A DNA stretch of 64,000 nucleotides from CBDHDN01 sp965261585 (GTDB lineage Bacteria; Pseudomonadota; Alphaproteobacteria; UBA6615): contig CBDHDN010000069.1 in the NCBI GenBank assembly GCA_965261585.1, positions 62,001-126,000 of the forward strand, given 5' to 3'. The notes beneath the pieces were generated by a model. The model did not search any database. It was not told the DNA's origin and was given only the letters and a program-made list of their open reading frames with translations. Of this stretch, positions 51,867 to 61,364 are shown piece after piece (position 1 is the stretch's first letter; each line of letters starts with the position of its first letter). A program made the translations under genes and the position numbers.

Positions 51867-52913
51867 ATGACCGCCATGTCCCGCTTTGTCGCCGGCCTGC
51901 CGAAGGCCGAGCTGCACGTCCACCTCGAGGGCACGCTCGAGCCGGAGCTGAAGTTCGCGCTGGCCCGGCGCAACGGCATCGCACTGCCCTATGACTCGGT
52001 CGTGGCCATGCGCGCGGCCTATGCGTTCGACGATCTATCGTCCTTCCTCGCCGTCTACTACGAGGGCATGACGGTGCTGCGGGCCGAGCAGGACTTCTAC
52101 GACCTGGCCACGGCCTATTTCGCGAAGGCGCACGCCCAGAACATCGTCTATGCCGAAATGTTCTTCGATCCCCAGGCCCACACGACCCGCGGTGTCGCGT
52201 TCGACGCCGTCATCGGCGGGCTCCGCCGCGCCCAGCAGGATGCGGCCGATACGCTGGGCCTGAGGAGTGGGCTGATCATGTGCTTCCTGCGCGACATGAC
52301 CGCCGCATCCGCGGTTGCGACACTCGAACAATCGCTCAGCCATCGCGACTGGATCATCGGCGTCGGGCTCGACTCCGACGAACGCGACAACCCACCCGTC
52401 AAGTTCACCGACGTCTTCGCCCGCGCCCGCGCCGAGGGCTACCGCCTGACCATGCATTGCGACGTCGACCAGCAGGACTCGGTGCAACACATCCGGCAGT
52501 GCCTGGACGTCATCGGCGTCGACCGCATCGACCACGGCGTCAACGCGCTCGAGGACGCTGCGCTGTGCGCCGAGATCAAGCGCCGCGGCCTCGGCCTGAC
52601 CGTGTGCCCGATCTCCAACAGCTACGTCGCCGGCAGCCTCAAGGCGGCCGAGGTCAAGGCGATGCTGGATCAGGGTCTGTGCGTGACCGTCAACTCCGAC
52701 GACCCCGCCTACTTCCCGGGCTACATGAACGAAAACCTGCTGGCGGCCCAACAGGCCGCCGACCTCAGCACGGCCGAGCTCGTGCAGCTCACCCGCAACG
52801 CCTTCGCCTGCAGCTGGCTGCCCGCCGACGACAAGGCCGCCTACATCCGCCAGCTCGAGGCCTACGCCGCGGCCTCTCGCTTGCCTCAAGAAAGCGGTCG
52901 TCTCGGGCATTAA
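51867..52913 (+). CDS. Adenosine/adenine deaminase family protein
   Basis: 348 residues. Metal and catalytic motifs: PKAELHVHLEGTLEPE (HxH), LTMHCDVDQ (His), DRIDHGVNALED (His and catalytic region) and VNSDDPAYFPGYMNENL (Asp). The block GLDSDERDNPPVKFTDVFAR and SDDPAYF are more like adenine deaminase (fungal and bacterial type) than adenosine deaminase, so adenine to hypoxanthine is my preferred reaction; this is inference. The ATG lies just after a run of ten G (51851-51860), which serves as an odd ribosome binding site. Confidence 0.88.
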   Translation: MTAMSRFVAGLPKAELHVHLEGTLEPELKFALARRNGIALPYDSVVAMRAAYAFDDLSSFLAVYYEGMTVLRAEQDFYDLATAYFAKAHAQNIVYAEMFFDPQAHTTRGVAFDAVIGGLRRAQQDAADTLGLRSGLIMCFLRDMTAASAVATLEQSLSHRDWIIGVGLDSDERDNPPVKFTDVFARARAEGYRLTMHCDVDQQDSVQHIRQCLDVIGVDRIDHGVNALEDAALCAEIKRRGLGLTVCPISNSYVAGSLKAAEVKAMLDQGLCVTVNSDDPAYFPGYMNENLLAAQQAADLSTAELVQLTRNAFACSWLPADDKAAYIRQLEAYAAASRLPQESGRLGH

Positions 52914-53217
52914 ACGGTGCCGGTGAAGGGGCGAGTTCGGCCGGCATTTCCGACTGTACCGCTGTCCGGTTTTGACGGGGAAGCGGCCGCGTCAGTTATG
53001 CCAAGGCATGTCGCACTAACGGGGGTCAACTTTGCACGTCGTTCCACAAGTGCCATACTTGGTTGGCTTCTGCGGCTCGAAGCGGCAATATTCTCCGCTA
53101 AGTGAATACCCCTTGGTTCGAAGAATCGGCCTCGCTCTGCACATGTCGTTGTGAGTCGGACCCGATTTCCTTGGACACAGAATTGGCTTAATCGAAGTGT
53201 CCAAGGAGGACCGGAAC

Positions 53218-53628
53218 ATGACCGATAATTTTGAGAAGAAAGTTGCTGTTGATGGGCCTGTGGTAAATGCGGGCGAGCTTGGCTCGTCCACGTTTTCCCC
53301 AGGCCAGGCTTTGCCGGCAGGCCCGCTGGGACTTGGCCAGCGATGGACGGTGGCGCGCAAGCGTGAGGTCGTTCTGCGGCTTTTGCGTGACGAGCCGGTG
53401 CAACTTCTGTCGCGCCAGTTGGGCGTAGAGATCTTCCGGCTCGAGCAGTGGCGTGAGAAAGCGATCGGCGGGATCGACGCCTCGCTCAAGCAACGCAAGG
53501 GCGATCCGGTGCAGGCGGAACTGGATAGCGCCATGAAGCGGATCGGAGAGTTGACCATGCAGGTGGAACTGCTGGAGGCCAAGACGGAGACCTTCGGCCC
53601 TTTGGGGCGGCGGAGGTCGTGGCGATGA
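53218..53628 (+). CDS. IS3-family OrfA (HTH), copy D
   Basis: Same 136-residue OrfA as copy A; only the second-last codons differ (RRRSWR instead of RRRSRR) owing to a C-to-T change. AAGGAGG lies before the ATG. It couples to orfB through ATGA. Confidence 0.88.
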   Translation: MTDNFEKKVAVDGPVVNAGELGSSTFSPGQALPAGPLGLGQRWTVARKREVVLRLLRDEPVQLLSRQLGVEIFRLEQWREKAIGGIDASLKQRKGDPVQAELDSAMKRIGELTMQVELLEAKTETFGPLGRRRSWR

Positions 53629-54491
53629 GTGCCGCCACCTCGCCCGGCACGGGTCTGGCCTACGGCCTGCGGCGGGTCTGCGCCGCCTGGGGCATGGCCC
53701 GCTCCTCGTTCTACGCCATGACCTCCGGCCAGCACGCCGAGCAGCCGCCGGCAAAGCGTCGGGGACCGAAGCCCGCGATCTCGGACCAGGCGCTGCTGGT
53801 GGCGATCGAAGCCGACCTGGAGGCATCGCCCTGGGAGGGCGAGGGCTACCGCAAGGTCTGGGCTCGGCTTCGGGTCTGTCGCGACATCCGGGTTGCCCGC
53901 AAGCGGGTGCTCCGCCTGATGCGCGAGAACAATCTGCTCTCGCCCCATCGCTGCCGCCGCCGTGGCGGCAATCCCCATGACGGTGAGATCATCACTCATG
54001 CCCCGAACCTCATGTGGGGCACCGATGGCGTTCGGGTGTTCACGGTGGACGACGGCTGGGGCTGGATCCTCACCGCCGTCGAGCGCGGCGACCGCTTCGC
54101 CGCCCTGCAGCCGATCTCCATGGGGCTTGCCGGGCTGTATGGCTCGACCGCGGCCGGCGCGGCTCGGGGGCTGGCCTTGCGGATGGATCACGGCTCCCAG
54201 TATCTGTCGGACCACTTCACCAACCAGATCAAGTTCTGGGGCATCCAGCCGTCCTACGCCTTCGTCGCCGAGCCCCAGACCAACGGCGTCGCCGAGCGGT
54301 TCAATCGCACGCTGAAGGAACAGATCATCCATGGTCGCATCTACCGCAACATCGCGGAGCTGCGGGACGCCGTCCGCGACTTCGTCGAACTCTACAATGC
54401 CCAGTGGATCGTCGAAAAGAACGGCTACCTGAGCCCCGCTCAAGCTCGTCAGGCGTGGCACGCCGCGATCTCAATCAGGCCCGCCGCGTGA
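53625..54491 (+). CDS. IS3-family OrfB with 13-residue internal deletion, copy D
   Basis: 288 residues, identical to copy B except for loss of HWNAECVGWHVCK and the neighbouring F-to-L change (WGWILTAVERG). The three DDE residues (in WGTDGV, RMDHGSQYLS and NGVAERFNRT) remain. The missing piece lies between the first and second Asp, in the core beta-sheet of the RNase H fold, so activity is doubtful. The same variant is present in copy C, so it has moved or been copied at least once. Confidence 0.85.
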   Translation: MSAATSPGTGLAYGLRRVCAAWGMARSSFYAMTSGQHAEQPPAKRRGPKPAISDQALLVAIEADLEASPWEGEGYRKVWARLRVCRDIRVARKRVLRLMRENNLLSPHRCRRRGGNPHDGEIITHAPNLMWGTDGVRVFTVDDGWGWILTAVERGDRFAALQPISMGLAGLYGSTAAGAARGLALRMDHGSQYLSDHFTNQIKFWGIQPSYAFVAEPQTNGVAERFNRTLKEQIIHGRIYRNIAELRDAVRDFVELYNAQWIVEKNGYLSPAQARQAWHAAISIRPAA

Positions 54492-54529
54492 GACAAACTT
54501 GTGTCCAAGGAACCGGGTGCGCTACACAA

Positions 54530-55358
54530 TTAGGGGATTCCCCTTAACCAGTGAGTTGTGATTCAAGACTGTTTTTGGGGGGAGGCAGTCTTGGTTCGCA
54601 CGATTCTTTCAGACCCGCAGTGGGATCGGATCAAGGATCTGGTGCCTGGCAAGGCGACGGACCGCGGCGTGACCGGCCGCAACAACCGGCGGTTTGTCGA
54701 GGCCGTGCTTTGGGTGGCCCGCACTGGTTCGCCATGGCGCGATCTGCCCGATGCGTTCGGTCCCTGGTACACCGTCTACACCCGCTTCTGGCGCTGGTCG
54801 CGGCACGGGGTCTGGAAGCAGGTGTTCAAGGCCCTGGCCGACGACCCGGATTTCGAATACCTGATCATCGACTCCACCATCGTGCGGGCGCATCACCACG
54901 CCGCCGGCGCAAAAGGGGGACTCAAAATCAGGCCATCGGACGCTCGCGCGGCGGGCTAAGCAGCAAAATCCATATCGTCGTGGACGGGCTTGGCAATCCC
55001 CTGCGCTTCGTTCTCACCGCCGGCCAAGTGCATGACAGCACCCAGGCAAGAGCGCTCGTCGAGGGCCTGACCGGCGCCTACCTGCTCGCCGACAAGGCCT
55101 ATGACTCCAACGAGTTCCGCGACGTCATCGCCGAGCACGGCATGGTCGCCGTGATCCCGTCCAACCGCTCCCGGTCGATGGCGATCCCCTACGACAAACA
55201 CCTCTACAAAGAACGCCACCTCGTCGAATGCTTCATCAACAAGATCAAGCAGTTCCGAAGGCTCGCCACCCGCTACGACAAAACCTCAGCCTCTTTCCTG
55301 TCCATGCTATGTCTGTGCGCTGCCATAATCTGGCTGCGTTAATTGTAAACAGGCCCTA
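54530..55358 (+). mobile_element. IS5-family (IS427-like) element
   Basis: About 0.83 kb around a two-frame transposase. The left side carries aggggattcccc and the right side ends aaacaggccctaa; the terminal inverted repeats match only loosely, and IS3 copy D lies four bases to the left, so the left end may be damaged. The right end is 54 bases from the RTX gene start and may influence its promoter. Confidence 0.65.
54591..55342 (+). CDS. IS5-family (IS427-like) transposase, -1 frameshift
   Basis: Starts with TTG after GGAGG (MVRTILSDPQWDRIKDLVPG). The first frame gives the N-terminal part to FEYLIIDSTIVRAHHHAAGA (first Asp). At GCAAAAGGGGG the ribosome must slip back one base to continue GTQNQAIGRSRGGLSSKIH in the second frame. 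That frame has LADKAYDSNEFRDVI (second Asp) and YKERHLVECFINKIKQFRRL (Glu) and ends AAIIWLR. Slippage at such A-G runs is normal for this IS group. Confidence 0.82.
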
Positions 55359-55411
55359 ATGCAGCTCAAGTAAAAAACAACACAACGTCAAACTTTATAG
55401 GGCTGCCAGGT

Positions 55412-58400
55412 ATGGCCGACACTCCACGCCACCCGGGCGACAACGGGAGCGCCGACGCGTTCATCATCGATGCCGCCGATCAGGAGATCGAGCGCCCTAG
55501 CGAGAGTGACGCGGCTTCCTTGGGCACGGCACCGCGCCAGGAAATCGAACCCGACAAAACGCTGCAGAACATGAACCCTGCTGGTGGCCCATCCGAGGCG
55601 CTGGCTGACGCCGACGGTGGTACGGGACGTCCGTTGACCGCGCCTGTTGAACTCGAAATCTTACGCACTGAGCAGCCGGACGAAGGGCAGTCGGTGGTTC
55701 TTGGGCCAATTTCCGACGACGCCGGCGTGACACTCACCAGTGTCTTCATCGAAAATGGACTCGGCGCGATCAGCAGCAACGGAGACAGCCTAGTCTTCGA
55801 GCCAGGCGAGGACTTCAAGCAGCTGCCGCCCGGGGAAGCCGCCGATGTGGTGATCCAGTATACGGCCACCGACGCCCTCGGCCGCGAGACGCAAGGCACG
55901 ACCAAGTTGACGGTGACGCAAACCGAGGGTGACCTTCAGTTCGGGGTCGCGGTCCCACCCGTGGATGACACCGCCAGCGCCGAGTCGGAGCGAACGAGCG
56001 ATTTCGGTGCGGATCCGGCCGCCCTCGCGACGTCGGAAGTGGAGCTCGATGTTCAGCGCGGTTCGGACATGCCGTCGGCCGGCGGTGATGCGCCGGGCCA
56101 CGACGTGGCGGCCAGCGCCCCGGGCAAAGCCGGCGACGCGCCGGGCCACGACGTGGCGTCCAACGCCCCGGGCAAAGCCGACGACGCGCCGGGCCACGAC
56201 GTGACGTCCGCCGCGCCCGGCAAAGCCGGCGACGCGCCGGGCCTCGACGTGGCGTCCAACGCCCCGGGCAAAGCCGACGACGCGCCGGGCCACGACGTGG
56301 CGTCCGCCGCGCCCGGCAAGGCCGGCAACGCGCCAGGCCTCGACGTGGCGTCCAGCGCCCCAGGCAATGCCGGCGACGCGCCGGGCCTCGACGTGGCCGC
56401 CAACGCCCCGGGCCATGCCGGCGACGCGCCGGGCCTCGACGTGGCGTCCAGCGCCCCGGGCAACGCCGGCGACGCGCCGGGCCTTGACGTGGCGGCCAAC
56501 GCCCGTGGCAATGACGGCGACGCGCCGGGCCTCGACGTGGCGTCCAGCGCCCCGGGCCATGCCGGCGACGCGCCAGGCCTCGACGTGGCGTCCAGCGCCC
56601 CGGGCAATGCCGGCACTGGCGGCCGGAGTAGCGCCGCGGCCTCCGGCAGTACCGCCGACCCGACCGGGGGGCCAAGCAGCACCGCGGCCGCCGGTCCCGC
56701 CGCCAACGCCACGACCACGACCGGCGGCGCCGATGCGCCTGCCAGCACCGTGGCATCCGGCAGCGCCGGCGCGACGGAAGGCGGCAACGCCGATACCAGC
56801 GCCCCAAGCAGCACCGCGGCCGCCGGCCCCGCCGCCAACACCACGACCGGCGGCGCCGATGCGCCTGTTGGCACCGCGGCATCCGGCAGCGCCGCAGGTG
56901 TAGCGGCCGCCGGCCCCGCCGCCAACACCACAACCGGCGGCGGCGATGCGCCGAACACCGGCGCGACGGAAGGCGGCAACGCCGATACCAGCGCTCCGAG
57001 CAGTGTCGCGGCCGCCGGTCCAGCCGCCACCAACACGAGTGGCGCCGACGCGCCTGCCAGCGCCGTGGCGTCCGGCAGCACCGGCGCGACGGGCGGCGGC
57101 AACGCCGATACCAGTGCTCCGAGCAGTGTCGCGGCCGCCGGTCCCGCCGCCAACGCCGCCACCACGACCGGCGGCGCCGATGCGCCTGTTGGCACCGCGG
57201 CATCCGGCAGCGCCGCAGGTGTCGCGGCCGCCGGTCCCGCCGCCAACACCGCCACCACGACCGGCGGCGGCGATGCGCCTGTCAGCACCGTGGCATCCGG
57301 CAGCGCCGCGGGCGTCGCGGCCGCCGGCCCCGCCGCCAGCACCACGACCGGCGGCGGCGATGCGCCTGGCAGCACCGTGGCGTCCGGCAGCGCCGCCGGC
57401 ATCGATGCGCCAGGCACCGTTGTGCCGTCCGCCGGAACGACCGGCAACGATGGCGGCGCCGGCACTCCCGACGGCAATGCGGAATTCGTTGGCACCACTG
57501 GAAACGACGGCGGTGCCGGCACTGCGAGCGCCGCCCCTGGCGGCGATACCTGGGTTGGCACACTGGAAGCCGACGGCGCCGGCATCGCTCGTCGAAACGG
57601 CGATGAGAGCAATAATTCGCTCCCTGGTGGCGTCGGCGGCGACCGGCTGATCATTGAGGCCAGCGACGCCCGACTGGCCGGCGGCGACAGCAACGATCGC
57701 GTCGGCGGCGGCGGCACCAACGACGTGATATTTGGCGCTGCCGGCGGCGAAGCGATCTTCGTCGCCGACAATGACCCGCTGCTCCTGGGCGGCGTTGGCG
57801 AGGAGACGCCCGATGATGTCGCCAAGCATAGCGTTGGCGCCGATGCGGACAACGACGCGACATTAGCCGCCATCGGCAACGACGTGGCACTGGGTGGGAC
57901 CAGCAGCGAGCAGAACATCACCGATGCCGGTATCAAGAGAACGAAGCACCGCGGCGGCAAGGATCGGCACGACCGCCGCGCAGACGCCGACACGCTCGAC
58001 GGCACCGACATCCTTCAAGGCAGCGACGGCAACGACCGGCTTGAGGGCAGCGAGGGCAGCGATCAGCTGACCGGCGGCGGTGGCATGGACACGCTGACCG
58101 GCGGCGCCGGCAACGACACTCTGGACGGCGGTAAGGGCGATGATACTCTGGACGGCGGCGACGGCGATGATCAGCTGGTTGGCGGCGCTGGCAAGGGCAA
58201 GGACACGCTGACCAGCGGCGCCGGCAACGACACTCTGGATGGCGGTAAGGGCGATGATATTCTGGATGGTGGCACCGGCGGCGACAACCTGGTCGGCGGC
58301 GATGGCGATGACACGCTGACCGGCGGCGCCGGCGACGACACCCTGGATGGCGGTAAGGGCGATGATATTCTGGACGGCGGCGACGGCAACGACCTGATCG

Positions 58401-58822
58401 TTGACAGCGGCGGTGGCAAGGACAATGACACGCTGACCGGCGGCGCCGGCAACGACCAGCTCGTTGGCGGCGATGGCAAGGATGTCCTGATCGGCGGCGC
58501 CGGCGACGACACCCTCGACGGTGGCGATAAAGACGATGATATGTGGGGTGGCGAGGGCGCCGACGTCTTCATCACCGGCGCCGACCTGGGCAACGACGTA
58601 GCCTACGGCGGCGACGCCGGAGGGTGGACCGACACGATCGACCTCACGGGCTTCGCTGGCAATGCCGCCCAGGATGGCTGGACGCTCGTCCTCGACGGCG
58701 GCGCGACGGTGTCCGGCGCCGGCGCCGACTACCTCCAACTAACCCAGGACGCCGCCGGCACGATCACCTTCGATGCCGGCGGTCAGATCACGTTCGAAGG
58801 CATTGAGCGTATCGATTGGTGA
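55412..58822 (+). CDS. Large RTX protein with 16-residue tandem repeats
   Basis: 1136-residue acidic, Gly/Ala-rich protein, probably secreted. Residues about 76-175 form a cadherin/VCBS-like domain (YTATDALGRETQGTTKLTVT). Residues 225-400 are eleven copies of a 16-residue unit (consensus GDAPGLDVASSAPGNA). Residues about 401-700 are lower-complexity repeats (AAGPAANTTTGGADAP). From about 887 to 1049 come classical RTX nonapeptides (GGAGNDTLDGGKGDD), which bind Ca. The C-terminus is a short beta domain (YLQLTQDAAGTITFDAGGQI). No signal peptide, as expected for type I secretion. A TolC-type gene lies 770 bases downstream; no exporter ATPase or adaptor is adjacent. Confidence 0.88.
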   Translation: MADTPRHPGDNGSADAFIIDAADQEIERPSESDAASLGTAPRQEIEPDKTLQNMNPAGGPSEALADADGGTGRPLTAPVELEILRTEQPDEGQSVVLGPISDDAGVTLTSVFIENGLGAISSNGDSLVFEPGEDFKQLPPGEAADVVIQYTATDALGRETQGTTKLTVTQTEGDLQFGVAVPPVDDTASAESERTSDFGADPAALATSEVELDVQRGSDMPSAGGDAPGHDVAASAPGKAGDAPGHDVASNAPGKADDAPGHDVTSAAPGKAGDAPGLDVASNAPGKADDAPGHDVASAAPGKAGNAPGLDVASSAPGNAGDAPGLDVAANAPGHAGDAPGLDVASSAPGNAGDAPGLDVAANARGNDGDAPGLDVASSAPGHAGDAPGLDVASSAPGNAGTGGRSSAAASGSTADPTGGPSSTAAAGPAANATTTTGGADAPASTVASGSAGATEGGNADTSAPSSTAAAGPAANTTTGGADAPVGTAASGSAAGVAAAGPAANTTTGGGDAPNTGATEGGNADTSAPSSVAAAGPAATNTSGADAPASAVASGSTGATGGGNADTSAPSSVAAAGPAANAATTTGGADAPVGTAASGSAAGVAAAGPAANTATTTGGGDAPVSTVASGSAAGVAAAGPAASTTTGGGDAPGSTVASGSAAGIDAPGTVVPSAGTTGNDGGAGTPDGNAEFVGTTGNDGGAGTASAAPGGDTWVGTLEADGAGIARRNGDESNNSLPGGVGGDRLIIEASDARLAGGDSNDRVGGGGTNDVIFGAAGGEAIFVADNDPLLLGGVGEETPDDVAKHSVGADADNDATLAAIGNDVALGGTSSEQNITDAGIKRTKHRGGKDRHDRRADADTLDGTDILQGSDGNDRLEGSEGSDQLTGGGGMDTLTGGAGNDTLDGGKGDDTLDGGDGDDQLVGGAGKGKDTLTSGAGNDTLDGGKGDDILDGGTGGDNLVGGDGDDTLTGGAGDDTLDGGKGDDILDGGDGNDLIVDSGGGKDNDTLTGGAGNDQLVGGDGKDVLIGGAGDDTLDGGDKDDDMWGGEGADVFITGADLGNDVAYGGDAGGWTDTIDLTGFAGNAAQDGWTLVLDGGATVSGAGADYLQLTQDAAGTITFDAGGQITFEGIERIDW
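56084..56611 (+). repeat. Eleven tandem 48-bp units inside the RTX gene
   Basis: Eleven consecutive 48-base units, exactly 528 bases, all in frame. Units differ mainly at His/Leu in APG(H/L)DV and at the residues before and after APG (K/N/H; A/D). Their number could vary by slippage or recombination, changing the length of the protein stalk. Confidence 0.9.
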
Positions 58823-59275
58823 GCACTCTCATCGCCTGCGATGGCCTCTCTCTCCGATACAGCCGCCGCGCGAGTGGCGAAGCGGATCTGTCGGACACCG
58901 ACCATCTCGACCTGGTCGAGCCGGCTCAGGCTCTGCAGAGTTCAAACGATGACGGCAAAGTCGACATCGAATCCTCTGGGCGGCGCGGCGTAACCCATCT
59001 CAAAGCCCGTCGATGGTGACTTCTTCAGCAGCCTACTAGAGCGTTCCGTGACCGCATCGTCGATCAGACGGCGAGCGCAACACGCGAGAGCGTGCGAACG
59101 TGGTCGACGCCATCGAACAACAGGCGCGGGACGCTGAGGGCAACGGCTTTGATATCGACGCGGTGACGGAAGAAGACCTCACCCTGGCTGCGCGCCCGCC
59201 ATCGTCCGTCACCATGGAGGATCTCGACCGGGTCCAAGAAACCGGTGTTGCGGATCATCGAGACTGGCCACCCGC
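58823..59275. other. Gene-poor stretch after the RTX gene
   Basis: No supportable gene. Short open frames on both strands (for example VVDAIEQQARDAEGNGFDID on the plus strand) lack start signals and family features. It looks like debris before the IS256 remnant. Confidence 0.4.
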
Positions 59276-59398
59276 CTGATCATCGAGGAAGGTCTTGAGG
59301 CGGAAGTTCGCGACACTCTTGGCCGAGACTATTACGAGCACGAACAGGCGGCTGGCCAGGGCTATCGCAATGGCCTTCGCAAGGGTCGTCTCAAGGGC
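59276..59398 (+). pseudogene. IS256-family transposase fragment
   Basis: Frame reads LIIEEGLEAEVRDTLGRDYY then EHEQAAGQGYRNGLRKGRLK, matching the early part of Mutator-type transposases (E..LGR.RYE......GYRNG.R...LK). About 40 residues remain, with no ends visible. It is not derived from the element at 23.8 kb, whose matching part reads EFLEGHATLVDDRGRR. Confidence 0.65.
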
Positions 59399-59399
59399 G

Positions 59400-59546
59400 G
59401 ATTGCCGCGGTCATCACCGACGGCCGTGGCATGGGCAAGGCGACGCTGTCCGTCCGGACCGGCTCGATCACCTCGCAACGCGTCGTCTTTGACGCCGGTG
59501 CGCTGCTGCCGCCGGGCTCCGCCAAAGCGCCAGCGTTTGCCTTCTG
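59400..59546 (+). pseudogene. C-terminal fragment of an unidentified protein
   Basis: Frame reads IAAVITDGRGMGKATLSVRT, GSITSQRVVFDAGALLPPGS and ends APAFAF. It looks like a real protein end (regular codon use) but has no start and no family I recognise. It lies 48 bases before tolC. Confidence 0.35.
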
Positions 59547-59594
59547 ACGTGGCTGCGCTGTACAGTTGTTGCGCGCCCGTGATAGGGGAGAGGG

Positions 59595-60950
59595 ATGAGA
59601 CAGCGTTGCTTGGCCGTTGCCGCCGCCCTGATCGGTGGGTCTATTGCCGTGGAAGGGGCGATGGCGCAGACGCTCCCCGACGTTATGGTCGAGGCCTACA
59701 CCAATAACCCCCGCCTGCTGTCGGCGCGCGCCGCCCTGCGGGCGACCGATGAACAGGTGCCCCAGGCGCTGTCGAACTGGCGGCCGCAAGTGATCGTTGA
59801 CGGCGGCGCCGGCCTCAGCTCCACCGATCGTGACCCCGGCGTCGATACGGACACCGAGCCCCGGGACATCGGCATCACGCTCGCGCAGCCGGTGTTTCGC
59901 GGCTTCCGTACCGTCGCCGAGCTGCGGCGTGCGAGGAACCGCGTCGCTGCGCAGCGCGGGTCGTTGTTGTCGACGGAACAAGGTGTTCTGGAGGACGTCG
60001 TCGTCGCCTTCTCGAATGTTGTGCGCGAACAGGCGGTGCTCGACCTCACCCGGAGCAACGAGGCGGTGCTGGCACGCAATCTCGAGGCTACGCAGGAGCG
60101 GTTCCGCGTCGGCGAGCTAACCCGCACGGACGTCTCTCAGGCCGAGGCACGGCTGTCACGCGCGACCTCGGACCGGTTCCAGGCCGAGGGCGACTTGGCC
60201 GTCGCTCGGGCCCAATTCAAGAACGTCGTCGGCTTCGAGCCCGGCAACCTGGTCGCTGCCGAAGAGCCGACCGGCCTGCCTGGCGGCAAGGCCGACGCCG
60301 CGGCGGCGGCGCGTGCCAACAACCCTGCCGTGATCACGGCCGAGTTCACCGAGCGGGCGGCGAGCGACGACATCGGACTGGTCCAGGGCGAGCTGTTTCC
60401 GACGATCGACCTCAACGCCCGCGCCAACAGAAGCGAGGATGTCGGCGGCGACGGCGTTGCGCTGACGACCACGTCGGTTACGGTCAATTTGACCGTACCC
60501 TTGTATCAGTCGGGCGATGTGTTCTCGCGCACGCGCCAGGCCAAGCAGACGGCGAGCCAGCGCCTGCAGGACCTGGCGCAGGCCCGACGCGATGCCGAGA
60601 ACCGGGGCTCCGACGCCTGGGACAACCTGCAGACGGCGCAGGCGCAAGTCCGCGCCTTTCAGTCCGAGGTCGACGCCCAGACAATCGCACTGGAGGGCGT
60701 TCGTCAGGAGCAGCGAGTCGGTTCGCGGACGATCCTCGACGTCCTTGACGCCGAACAGGAGCTGCTTGACGCACAGGTCAACCTGGTACGAGCCCAGCGG
60801 GATGAAATCGTCACCTCGTTTCAGCTGTTGTCGGCGATCGGCACGCTAACGGCGCGGGATCTGGGGCTGCCGGTGGACGTCTACGACTTCGCCGACAACT
60901 TCAACGCTGTCCGCAATCGCCTGTTCGGCACCGGCATTCCCGGGGAGTAG
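59595..60950 (+). CDS. TolC-family type I secretion outer-membrane protein
   Basis: 451 residues with signal peptide MRQRCLAVAAALIGGSIAVE and cleavage after about AMA-Q. Two TolC repeats of long helices: QTLPDVMVEAYTNNPRLLSA, LAQPVFRGFRTVAELRRARN, QERFRVGELTRTDVSQAEAR in the first, and LTVPLYQSGDVFSRTRQAKQ, VRQEQRVGSRTILDVLDAEQ in the second. The ending GLPVDVYDFADNFNAVRNRL is typical of T1SS TolC proteins. Forms the trimeric channel; likely partner for the RTX protein just upstream, and possibly for the MacAB-like exporter. Confidence 0.92.
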   Translation: MRQRCLAVAAALIGGSIAVEGAMAQTLPDVMVEAYTNNPRLLSARAALRATDEQVPQALSNWRPQVIVDGGAGLSSTDRDPGVDTDTEPRDIGITLAQPVFRGFRTVAELRRARNRVAAQRGSLLSTEQGVLEDVVVAFSNVVREQAVLDLTRSNEAVLARNLEATQERFRVGELTRTDVSQAEARLSRATSDRFQAEGDLAVARAQFKNVVGFEPGNLVAAEEPTGLPGGKADAAAAARANNPAVITAEFTERAASDDIGLVQGELFPTIDLNARANRSEDVGGDGVALTTTSVTVNLTVPLYQSGDVFSRTRQAKQTASQRLQDLAQARRDAENRGSDAWDNLQTAQAQVRAFQSEVDAQTIALEGVRQEQRVGSRTILDVLDAEQELLDAQVNLVRAQRDEIVTSFQLLSAIGTLTARDLGLPVDVYDFADNFNAVRNRLFGTGIPGE

Positions 60951-60982
60951 CCTGCCGGCCAAACCAGGGCTTGACTTGGATC

Positions 60983-61068
60983 GTGGCGAGCGCGATCAAG
61001 CTGGTGCGGCGCTGGCGCGAGACGGGCGGTTATGCGGCGTATGGGCGCGGCGGTATGTCTGCGTGAAG
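60983..61068 (+). pseudogene. IS630 helix-turn-helix fragment
   Basis: VASAIKLVRRWRETGGYAAY then GRGGMSA and a stop. This matches the S.STAIKWVRRWRETGS segment of IS630 transposases. Nothing else of the IS remains. Confidence 0.6.
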
Positions 61069-61089
61069 AGCGAAGAGTACGCCCAGCCG

Positions 61090-61195
61090 CTGCACCGGGG
61101 TAGTGGCAGCAGCATGTACACAAGGAAAGCACAAGCAACATGGGAAGCCCCAAGGTGTGGTCGGGGACGACCAACCGGATGCCCGCGAGGGACTA
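61090..61195 (+). pseudogene. Group II intron RNA fragment (5' part)
   Basis: The stretch with AGCAACATGGGAAGCC, GACCAACCGGATGCCCGCGA parallels the ribozyme part of the full intron (26257-26317: AGCAACACGGGAAGCC, CACCAACCGGAACCCCGTGA) in order and spacing. No RT gene follows. It is a remnant of a related but different intron. Between it and 61364 I see nothing more. Confidence 0.6.
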
Positions 61196-61364
61196 ATCTC
61201 CTGGATCTATTCGTTTGTTTCGCAACGTTAAAGGCCCGGGGGCTTCTTTGTCAGGCCCAATCGGTCTGCTTTACGCGAAGGTAATTCCCCAAAGTCACAA
61301 TGTGAGTGCCCTTGGTTGCGACGAGTCGCACTTCTGAGCTGTCATGGTGGGTTGAAGCAGCATT

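Larger units (their letters stand above)
53152..54526 (+). mobile_element. IS3-family element, copy D (39-base deletion variant)
   Basis: Complete at both ends (TGAGTCGGACCCG and CCGGGTGCGCTACA), 1375 bases, exactly 39 shorter than copy B. The loss is in orfB and in frame. It shares this deletion and the adjacent ATCCTC change with copy C. The flanks show no clear short duplication (gttg versus caat). It abuts an IS5-type element on its right. Confidence 0.88.

Noticed and set aside
52914..53151. Gene between the deaminase and IS3 copy D
   Set aside because: Only short frames; gtccggttttgac and gttgacccccgtta-like strings suggest IS debris, but I could not assign them to a family.
56084..56611. 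CRISPR array
   Set aside because: The 48-base units are contiguous with no spacers, all in frame, and encode protein.
58823..59275. Small gene or toxin-antitoxin pair after the RTX gene
   Set aside because: Frames on both strands lack start signals and known motifs.
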